A DNA stretch of 64,000 bases from Aurantiochytrium sp. KH105 (taxonomy: Eukaryota; Sar; Bigyra; Thraustochytrida; Thraustochytriidae): assembly GCA_003116975.1 (NCBI GenBank), contig BGKB01000011.1:186001-250000 (forward strand), read 5' to 3'. A program made the position numbers and the translations under genes. Position 1 is the stretch's first letter. Every line of letters starts with the position of its first letter. Below the pieces are notes generated by a model. The model saw only the letters and a program-made list of their open reading frames with translations, had not been told where the DNA came from and made no database searches. Positions 1 through 7,358 of the stretch are shown piece by piece.

Positions 1-732
1 GTGAGCGAATGCACGGGAGGCTATGGAGTAGTATCTATAGCTGTAGCGAGCGAGCTAGCTTTCCCGACAGACCGCGAGACAGCGAGCGCGCATGATACGC
101 GGCGACAGAGCAATTTGGCTAGCTGGCTCGATGGCGTCGCAGAGCGCGCGCGCGGGCGGGAGAAAGGTCGAGGACCGGGCAGGCGGGAAAGAGGTCGAGG
201 AGACGGGGCGTTTCCGCACGCGCGGCGCGGGCCAAGAAGGCCGCTGCTCCAGGCCGCGCGGGCAGGTTTCCTTTCTCCTTTCTTTCTTTCCTTGTTTCCT
301 TCTTTGGGGGAGAAAAGGAAAAAAAATGGAATGAAAGAAAGAAAGGCGAAGATGACGAGCTAGCAAGCAAGCAAGCAAGCAAGCACTCGCTCGCAACGAG
401 CGTCATAAACCCCCCCCCTCCCTTCCCCCAACCACCCTCAACTCCCCTTCCCCGACCTCGCGCGAGCCGTCCAGCGCAAGCCGCGGACGCACGCTCGGGT
501 CGCACCGGAGGCAGCCTGCGCCAGCCAGCCGGCAACCGCGCGCGGAAGCAGCAGCAGAGGACAGGAAAGAAAGCCGAGGACACGAGAGGAGGACTCGGAA
601 GCAAGGAAGAAAAGAAAGAAGAAAAACAGTCCTCGGCCTCTCCGCTCTCTCTCGCCCTCGCTCGCTTCACCGTCCGTCTGTGTGTCCTGCCAGGTTTTCG
701 TGCGCGCTGCCCTTCTCCAGCCGCAGCTGCGC

Positions 733-771
<39 letters not shown>

Positions 772-773
772 TG
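733..773. repeat. (GTGC)n microsatellite
   Basis: About ten tandem copies of the tetranucleotide GTGC/GCGT in otherwise GC-rich intergenic DNA. It is read directly from the sequence and no function is implied. Confidence 0.9.
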
Positions 774-1243
774 TGCGCGTGTGCGCGGCAAAGTTTGCGT
801 GCTAGCGTCGCGTCTGGGCGCAAGCGAGCGAGGAGCTTGAGGAGGACTGGGGGGGCATGTTTTTGGTCCATCCGCGGGCGTGATGATGATGTAGTAGTAG
901 TAGCATGTGATGGATGGATGCAAGCAGCAAGGGCGAGCCGCAGCCGAGGCCAGCTGGCCGAGGACGACATCAAGCTCGGCGTGGCGGGCCGGGTGCGGCC
1001 GGATGAATGCGGTGCAGAAGACGCGGCATGAACAAGAACAAAAAGCCAAAAGCAGGCGAGGGAGAAATGGGAGAGGAGGAGCGTTTAGGCGAGGGCGGAG
1101 CGGAGCGAGTGTACCCGCCTCTTTACTTCTTTTACCTTACCTTTTTACCGCCGCCGTGCGAATGTGTTGCCTTGCATTACATGCGTGGCCCACGTTGCGT
1201 GCGGCGAGGCGAACGACGGAGTGATTGATTGATTCATTGTTTC

Positions 1244-1268
1244 ATCGATCGATCGATCGATCGATCGA
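1244..1268. repeat. (ATCG)n microsatellite
   Basis: Six or so tandem copies of ATCG, preceded by GATT repeats, about 380 bp upstream of the first gene. The unit is self-complementary, so the run could form a hairpin. Confidence 0.9.
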
Positions 1269-1646
1269 CTGACTGATTGTGTGACGATAGCAAAGAGCCA
1301 AAACTATTATTTTTATTGCTCACAGCCTGCCTCATCTTCTTCTCCTTCTTCTTGTCCGCCAGCCGACCAACGAGGACCACCACGCCTCAGCGTCAGCTGG
1401 CCGCTGCAGCTTCAGCTGGAGCTGACATAGCAAGGCGCGACAAACAAACACGCCCTGCTGAGGTGGCGTTGCGCCCAGAAACCTTTGGTGGCTGAATCGG
1501 CCGCGAGATGGAAACTCTGCTCATGTTAACATTGCTGTTCACATCATCAGAGAACAGATTGTCTTTTTTTCTTCAAGTTCTTTTTTTTCTTTTTTTCTCG
1601 AAAAGCAAATCCTCACCGGCGGCGACGGCAACGTTGGAAAAGAAAC

Positions 1647-3251
1647 ATGCGACGCGCGCGCGCAGACAGCGCGGGCGAGCGCCGAGGCCTCCTCGGCGGC
1701 CCCCACGGCGGCGAACAAGACCCCGTAAACTCGACCGTCAGGACCTCATCCAGAACTAAACTCTGCAGCTGGCTTCTCGCGCCCGTGGTCATCCTGGTCC
1801 TCTTTCTGGGCCTCGCGCCAACGTCCCGTCTCCAGGGACAGTCCCACGACGTAGATACTCTCGCAAAAGACACACCAGTCGCCACCACCAGAGCAACGAG
1901 CGTTCCAAGCAACGCGCGCCAACCTGCTGCTCAAGTCTCCAGCGCGTGGTCGCACGAAGAGGCTTATGCAGAGGTCCAACTGCAAAATCTGGGCAACGCC
2001 TTGCTCAAGGCCGTCAACGCCTCCTACGAAAGCTCGCCAGAACCTTCTTGCGATGATTGTGACCCAACACCATTCTACATCAACCCCAAATGCGCACAAG
2101 TCTGCCGTGCAGCCAATAGCAGTCAAGCCACTGCCCGCCACTGCTGGCAGTGCCGCCACTGGGCCGTCAATCTCGCCAGCGAACTCGGTGCCCCAGCCCC
2201 GCGCTTTGCGAAAACTATCCTTCACCTTCCTGTCCTCACCCGCGTCACCTCCATGGCCACAGACGTTCTTGCCGGACGCGCCAACGCTCTCACGCAAAGA
2301 TACGATGAACACAATTCTGACTTTGCTCTTCAGGGCCAAGCCGTTGTAGCCGCAGTCGCCGAACGCCTCGCAAACATGCACGCTGCCCTCGATAGCGTCA
2401 ACTCCACAGGAAGCGGGGGTGGCATGGGCCTCCAAGTCTACTGCAACGGCTCACTCCTTCTCTCCATGGGCGGCGGCGGCGGCAATGGCTTCTCATCAGA
2501 GACACCCTCTCCAAAGACAGCAGACTCGCTTCCTGCAACATCATTCGGCGGCGGCGAGGGAGCAGGCTTCCAGATTTACGACAACAACAGCAACAAGTCT
2601 TCCTCTGATGTCCCGCCAAAACCCACGGTTTCTTTTGGTGGCGGAGCCGGCGGAGGACTCCGTCTTGAGCGAGGTGCAAACAGTACGCACGTGGCTTCTT
2701 CTGCAGGGTCTTCACCCGACGCTACGAACAAGATAGTGCCGCAAGAGGAGCTTGACCGTCTGCGCGACCAAATGCGCCAATGCTGGGCACAGGGAAATCT
2801 CACCGTTGTCGGGGGCGGCGGTCTTGGCGGTGGCGCGCAAGGAGACACCTTTTCTGCGCATGGCGACATTGCCTTTCGCTTCAAAGCATTTCAGAAACCC
2901 TGCCCCGTCCACTGTTCGCTCAATCACCTTCCGTCTTCTCCAACTCTTCCCCAGACGCCATCGTCAGATGCTACTCAATCAGCAACAGCAGCAACAACAT
3001 CATCCTCGGCAACAACGATGACGACTCCAACGCCCTGCGACATCGGAAAAATTGCCAATCTCACACTCGCTTGTGCGCAGGGGTGTGATGGCCAGCCCTA
3101 CCAAACCTGCATGTGCCCCTGCTTTCGCAGCGCCTATCTCGATGGCGTCGAGTGTTCCTGGGCCAAAAACATTCATTGCAACAATGCATCGTCTCCAAAC
3201 TCCTTTTCCGCCAATTTTACGCTCCCTGACAAGAAAGTCGACGAATCATGA
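1647..3251 (+). CDS. Gly-rich, Cys-flanked membrane-anchored protein, unknown
   Basis: A 534-residue protein that I do not recognise. Residues 1-38 are polar and basic. A hydrophobic segment at about 41-60 (core APVVILVLFLGLA) looks like a signal anchor, predicting a type II membrane protein with the rest outside the cytoplasm or in the lumen. Two Cys clusters frame the protein: one near residues 133-167 (CDDC, CWQC) and one near 462-515 that includes CMCPC. Between them, about residues 250-410 carry four or five glycine-rich blocks (GGG with G or A) alternating with Asn/Ser/Thr-rich sequence. Many N-x-S/T sequons fit a glycosylated ectodomain. The start is the ATG at 1647; choosing a later Met would lose the membrane anchor. 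It could be a wall or scale-associated surface protein, but that is only inference. Confidence 0.7.
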   Translation: MRRARADSAGERRGLLGGPHGGEQDPVNSTVRTSSRTKLCSWLLAPVVILVLFLGLAPTSRLQGQSHDVDTLAKDTPVATTRATSVPSNARQPAAQVSSAWSHEEAYAEVQLQNLGNALLKAVNASYESSPEPSCDDCDPTPFYINPKCAQVCRAANSSQATARHCWQCRHWAVNLASELGAPAPRFAKTILHLPVLTRVTSMATDVLAGRANALTQRYDEHNSDFALQGQAVVAAVAERLANMHAALDSVNSTGSGGGMGLQVYCNGSLLLSMGGGGGNGFSSETPSPKTADSLPATSFGGGEGAGFQIYDNNSNKSSSDVPPKPTVSFGGGAGGGLRLERGANSTHVASSAGSSPDATNKIVPQEELDRLRDQMRQCWAQGNLTVVGGGGLGGGAQGDTFSAHGDIAFRFKAFQKPCPVHCSLNHLPSSPTLPQTPSSDATQSATAATTSSSATTMTTPTPCDIGKIANLTLACAQGCDGQPYQTCMCPCFRSAYLDGVECSWAKNIHCNNASSPNSFSANFTLPDKKVDES

Positions 3252-3390
3252 ATGACTTTTACGTAATTTATTCTTTTTTGTTTCCTCTGCTCGAGTGCTC
3301 ATGTGTCTGCAGCTGCTTTTTCTGCTTCAACAAAAACCGTGACTAAATTATACCTGCCTGCAACGGTTGACCCTGCAGGCAGAGCTCTTT

Positions 3391-3400
3391 TTTATAAATA
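3391..3400 (+). promoter_or_regulatory. TATA-box-like element before the PARP-like gene
   Basis: The sequence TTTATAAATA sits about 43 bp upstream of the ATG at 3436, in the short 184-bp space after the previous stop codon. If it is used, the 5' UTR would be only 10-15 nt. The match is to the eukaryotic TATA consensus; no transcript evidence is available. Confidence 0.4.
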
Positions 3401-3435
3401 GAAGCGTGCCCAAGAAGTCGGCTGGGCAACCAAGG

Positions 3436-5589
3436 ATGAGCGACGTGCCGTCAGCGGCGCTCGCGGCGCCGCATGGGGACTCGGTGTCTCCGCTCCGCAC
3501 GCAGGCGCCCCTCCCTGGAACGCCTCTGTCACCAACCGCGACCACCATGGCGACCGGACCCGAGGACCCTGAACCGGCGCAGCAAAACGTGCTTGGCAGC
3601 GACCCACGTGTCGAGACAGTCGGCGCGGAAGACGCCGACAAAACAGCTTCTTCACGCAACCTACAGAGCGCGCCCTCTTGGCTCGGCCGCAAGCGGCCTG
3701 CACAGACGAAACCCTTGCAACAGACCCTACAGGACCCTGAACAAGGTCGTCAACAGGAACAATCTGCGGCGGAGACTTCTTCGGCTGACCACGCCCCTCA
3801 AATATCTGCCGAAGATGGCGACAATGACAAAACCAGTGCGCGGGCTACTCACCAGAACTCGTGGATGACAAGTGGAGAACTCTTGTACCGAGCAAACTTT
3901 CAAGGCAGCCCCTTTGCGGACGAGTGGCGCAAGACCTTTGCCGACGCCAGCTTTCAGGAATTTTTGAGCGACGGTCTTGCTGCTGTAGATGCAACACGCC
4001 GCCACGATACCGCCGAACAAGACCTTGTCACTGTCCAAGATAGTATTAAACGTCTCCATGAGCAGCGTGTGCGCAAGTTTGCCACGCGACGCCGCGGCAC
4101 AGAGTCCACTATCGACGCTGCGCTCGAGCGTCTAGAGATCGACCGCCAAGACGCTTCTGCGCAAGATCAAGATACCCTTGCCCACTTCGATCGCACGCTC
4201 CTTTCGCTCTGCGCGCTTTATGCTGCCAATATCGAAAAGGAATGCGCGCTTCTGTCCTCTGACGCCGCAACTGCAGACCGCGAACACCGCAAGCTCCGCG
4301 CGGAACGGGAACATGCCTTTGCGCTCGAAGAGTTTGGTCTTCACCTTGCTCACGAGACGGAGGGACGCATCAATCTCCGCCGTCTCACGCCGGATAATCC
4401 TCAATACTCGCGATGCAAGCGCGCCACCGCAGAGAATGTGAAATCCGACTTTTTCGGTAAGGACGCAAACTATTCTGGCATCAAGGTGCTCGATGTCTTC
4501 AAGATCGAGAATCGGCCTCTTCTTCGCGACTTCCAACGCCGTGCAGCCGCCTTAAAGCCTGGTTCTGTCAAGGGCCTCTTTTGCGCTGTCCCTGAGGAAT
4601 CACTCTTCCGTATCATCGTCGAGGGAATGGGAAGGAAAACGCAGGATGCAGAAGACACCGACGAAGCCGCGGCCCAGCAAGACTCTTCGGCACCTTCCTC
4701 AGCGGCGGCGGCGGCCACCTTTCTTCGAACCCACCTTGTCGCACTCGAACCTGAGGCCGGGAGTTCTCCCGGCTACGCAGAAGCGCGCTTTCTCGCATCG
4801 AACCCCGTCGCCTTTCCCAAACAATTTTCACGATTTTCGACGCTTGAAGAATTCCGCGAGGCTGTCAAGGCGCCCGTCATGGGGACCAACACCGGTTCTC
4901 GTGACCAGCACCATGGCCAGGCATCGGCAGTATCATCATCATCATCCTCGTCGACATCTCAAATGGTGCCGCGCTACCTCGCTCTCTGCCGAGTCATCAT
5001 AGGATCTTCTTTTGTGACCAGTGCCGATTACCCAGGGTTTCCCAATGTCGATAGCGCCACCTCGTCCAAATTTGACTCCATCTTTAGCTCCTCCCTCGAT
5101 GAGTATCTCGTGCTGCATGGTCATCACGTTCTGCCCGAGTTTCTCATCCGCTATGAGTATAAGCCACGCTTCAACCCCACTTCTTCGCAGCTTCAAGCCC
5201 GAGTGCTTGCACCGCTTGAGCCAGACTTTGCATCGCCAGAAGCTCCTGATGCTTTACAAGAAGTCATGCAAGATTTCCGCACCGTTGCTGCTCGTACGCA
5301 GCCAAGCTTGGTGCCTCATGCAGTTGCTCTGCCATCATCCCGTGGTCCGATAACGGACGAAACAACATCAGCTGCACAGTGCGCCAAGGCCTCTCGTTTC
5401 ATGCGCGCTGCAGAAATACAAGCAGGCCGCGACACGCTGCGACTCAATGCTGCGCGCCAGCGTGACGAGATTTGGGCCGCTCTCACCCAGGTTCTTCACG
5501 AATCCGACCACATGGACAACAGCGACACTGAAACAAATGTAGACGGTCTCGGTGTAGCAAGTCCGCAGCGAGCAGGGCGACGCTCGTGA
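3436..5589 (+). CDS. Divergent PARP/ART-like catalytic-domain protein
   Basis: A 717-residue protein. Residues 1-135 are low-complexity, and about 140-330 are charged and helical. Residues from about 335 to 575 resemble the catalytic region of poly/mono-ADP-ribosyltransferases of the PARP family. A segment VLDVFKIENRPLL matches the entry helix region. GLFCAVPEESLFRIIVEGM (380-398) aligns with the LFHGT...I...GF stretch. RYLALCRVIIGSS followed by DEYLVLHGHHVLPEFLIRY (555-573) matches the tankyrase/PARP C-terminal signature. The Glu of the H-Y-E triad is present (E556), but the His position reads Cys-Ala-Val (C383), so NAD binding may be altered. Ser- and Ala-rich insertions separate the blocks. 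The ATG at 3436 is used because the frame upstream has no other ATG. It could be an inactive or mono-ADP-ribosylating homologue. Confidence 0.6.
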   Translation: MSDVPSAALAAPHGDSVSPLRTQAPLPGTPLSPTATTMATGPEDPEPAQQNVLGSDPRVETVGAEDADKTASSRNLQSAPSWLGRKRPAQTKPLQQTLQDPEQGRQQEQSAAETSSADHAPQISAEDGDNDKTSARATHQNSWMTSGELLYRANFQGSPFADEWRKTFADASFQEFLSDGLAAVDATRRHDTAEQDLVTVQDSIKRLHEQRVRKFATRRRGTESTIDAALERLEIDRQDASAQDQDTLAHFDRTLLSLCALYAANIEKECALLSSDAATADREHRKLRAEREHAFALEEFGLHLAHETEGRINLRRLTPDNPQYSRCKRATAENVKSDFFGKDANYSGIKVLDVFKIENRPLLRDFQRRAAALKPGSVKGLFCAVPEESLFRIIVEGMGRKTQDAEDTDEAAAQQDSSAPSSAAAAATFLRTHLVALEPEAGSSPGYAEARFLASNPVAFPKQFSRFSTLEEFREAVKAPVMGTNTGSRDQHHGQASAVSSSSSSSTSQMVPRYLALCRVIIGSSFVTSADYPGFPNVDSATSSKFDSIFSSSLDEYLVLHGHHVLPEFLIRYEYKPRFNPTSSQLQARVLAPLEPDFASPEAPDALQEVMQDFRTVAARTQPSLVPHAVALPSSRGPITDETTSAAQCAKASRFMRAAEIQAGRDTLRLNAARQRDEIWAALTQVLHESDHMDNSDTETNVDGLGVASPQRAGRRS

Positions 5590-5971
5590 TGAATGTATGA
5601 ACAAAAAAGTCCGAGAGACTTTGGTGATATGGTCAAGTGAAGATTCGTAAATCTGGTCATAGCAAGACTCGTTGATTCGAGCTTGGAACCTAAATCTTAT
5701 GATTGTCTCTGTCAAATGATTCTATACATGCATACCATCTCATTAAAAAAAGTGCATTTCAGGAGTCTCGCGGTTTGCATGAAAGATAGAACGTAACGCC
5801 GCTCGACATTTGCATTGTCTGTTGGCTTCAAGGCGATTTTCCCTTTGTCCTCGGCACCTTATTTTTGCTCTATGCTCTTCGTTTGCTCGTTTTGCCTTTT
5901 GCTGCTTATTACTCTCGTCTTGATTCTTCTTGCGTCCCCCACGCGAAAAGGTTTTCGCGAGGTGCGACACA
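5590..5971. other. Convergent intergenic spacer
   Basis: A moderately AT-rich spacer of about 380 bp between the stop codons of two convergent genes. It should contain both 3' UTRs. I see no clear AATAAA on the relevant strands and no other feature. Confidence 0.6.
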
Positions 5972-6694
5972 TCAAGACGTCGCGCAAAGAGCCTGGAATT
6001 TCGTTCGCATACTTCGCACAAAACTGGAAAAGTCATTCGTGGCATTGACACGACGAATGAGGTCTGAAATGCTCCCAACAGCAGGTTCGACCTGCTCCAC
6101 GTGATAACAGTCATCTTTGTCAACAAAAATAACAAAGAAAAATTCGCGGTCGGGATCACGCGGGTCGATCTGCGTGAATGAGAGCCGCAATCGGGTGTTG
6201 TCATCACGTTGGAACTCGAGCCCCAACTTCTTGTACAAGGTGGCGCCTCGCGTCAATTGCGCGACACGGTGCTGCTGCGTCGCACGTTCTGCTTCGATAT
6301 CAGCCTCCTTGGCCCCGAGCGTGCCGAGCAATTCTGTACGCCGATTGTTCGCATTTTGCATGGCGTTTTCAACGTCGGCGTAGTTCGTACGGAGACCGTC
6401 CAGCTCGTCGTGGAGCGCAGCCACCTTTTTCTGCTGCGCCGCAAGACGCTGCTCGTTCGCCCATCCCATGGAGGCCAGTTCCTCGCGTTCCTTCGCAAGC
6501 GCCTCGATGCGCGCGCGCAAGTCTTCGAGCTTCGACTCCGCGTCGCCGGCGTGAGCGGCCGTCTCCTCGGCCATCTCGGCGCAGAACCCACGCACCTGGG
6601 CCTCGCGGGCTTCGAGCTTGGCGCGGAGTCCGCCGACCGCGTCTGCCAGCATCGACTTCGGGCCCTCGCCCCCCGCGGCGCCGTCGCCCGCCAT
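5972..6694 (-). CDS. SPC25: Kinetochore protein Spc25
   Basis: A 240-residue protein matching the Spc25 subunit of the NDC80 complex, which links kinetochores to spindle microtubules. Residues about 15-145 form a heptad-rich coiled coil. The C-terminal globular (RWD-type) domain at about 150-235 carries the family signature: YKKLGLEFQR (154-163), LRLSFTQIDPRDPDREFFFV (169-188) and the DKDDCYHVEQVEP segment (192-204). Length is close to that of animal and fungal Spc25 (about 220-240). The ATG at 6694 gives this normal length; an upstream non-ATG extension is Arg/Ser-rich and not conserved. The gene is divergent from the kelch gene and convergent with the PARP-like gene. Spc24, the expected partner, is not in the window. 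Confidence 0.85.
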   Translation of the reverse strand: MAGDGAAGGEGPKSMLADAVGGLRAKLEAREAQVRGFCAEMAEETAAHAGDAESKLEDLRARIEALAKEREELASMGWANEQRLAAQQKKVAALHDELDGLRTNYADVENAMQNANNRRTELLGTLGAKEADIEAERATQQHRVAQLTRGATLYKKLGLEFQRDDNTRLRLSFTQIDPRDPDREFFFVIFVDKDDCYHVEQVEPAVGSISDLIRRVNATNDFSSFVRSMRTKFQALCATS

Positions 6695-7358
6695 CGCAAG
6701 CTCCGTTCGCTCGCTCGCTCGCTCGCTCGCACGCGCGCACGCAGAGCCGCAGCAATCCGAGAGAGGCCTTTCCTGTTCTGGTGCGCCCAAGGCTCGCCGC
6801 GTCTAACCGCCGCCGCCTCGCCCGGCCCGGACGAACGGGGCCCTCGTCCCGTATTTCCGGGTCCCGGCCATGGGACAACCGAGCCTTGTCCGAGACAAAC
6901 TTCAAAGAAAGCAGGGGCAGCGAGGGGTATGCAGAACGTTTACAAGAAGGAGAAGAGGCCAAAGCTGCTGCAGCGGCAGCAACAACAACAACACACGAGA
7001 CGCGCGTGCGTGCAGACGCGCGACAGGACGTCTTTCGCTGGCACTAAGTCTGGCACTCTGGTTGCAGTGGCGGTCGAAAGCGAAAGCGAAGCGTGCGTCT
7101 CGCGCGAGAGGAGGCGAAGTGGAAAGAAGAAGAGGAAGAAGAAGGAGGGACGCCAGCACGAGCAAAGAGAGCGATCGCGCTTGGCTCTCTTCACCTTTTC
7201 TTGCTCGCCCGGCAGTAAGCTCGCGCCCTCAGGCGCGCGAACACGCAAAAAGCGCTGGAAGCTGACGTTACGTGTCAGCTTCCTTGGTCTACGCTGCCTG
7301 CCTACTTTGTGTTCTTTGTGCACGTGGCCAGACCCCGAACGTGCGATTCTTTGGCCAA
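6695..7358. other. Bidirectional promoter region between SPC25 and the kelch gene
   Basis: A 664-bp spacer between two divergent start codons. It includes CGCT/TCGC runs near SPC25, a CAACAA-rich run at about 6976-6995, and a perfect hairpin close to the kelch start (listed separately). No additional gene is supported. Confidence 0.55.
7257..7283. promoter_or_regulatory. Inverted repeat with CRE-like core upstream of kelch gene
   Basis: Perfect 10-bp arms (GGAAGCTGAC and GTCAGCTTCC) flank a 7-nt spacer, GTTACGT. The centre reads TGACGTTACGTGTCA, which contains ACGT cores like those bound by bZIP factors. It ends 75 bp before the kelch ATG at 7359. The symmetry is seen directly; the regulatory role is inferred. 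Confidence 0.4.

Larger units (their letters stand above)
1..1646. other. Gene-poor GC-rich left flank
   Basis: No supported gene. The stretch holds low-complexity and simple-repeat DNA: an AAGC run near 362-384, purine- and pyrimidine-rich blocks, a GTGC run, GAT/TAG runs near 880-903 and an ATCG run. Open frames exist on both strands, but they are Arg/Ala/Ser-rich shadows of biased composition without any recognisable domain. A T-rich pyrimidine tract at about 1560-1602 lies 45-85 bp before the ATG of the next gene and may belong to its promoter or leader. Confidence 0.6.

Noticed and set aside
7272-7358. Signal-peptide-like extension of the kelch protein
   Set aside because: It would need a GTG start in a eukaryotic nuclear gene and overlaps the hairpin element. 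The first ATG is at 7359.
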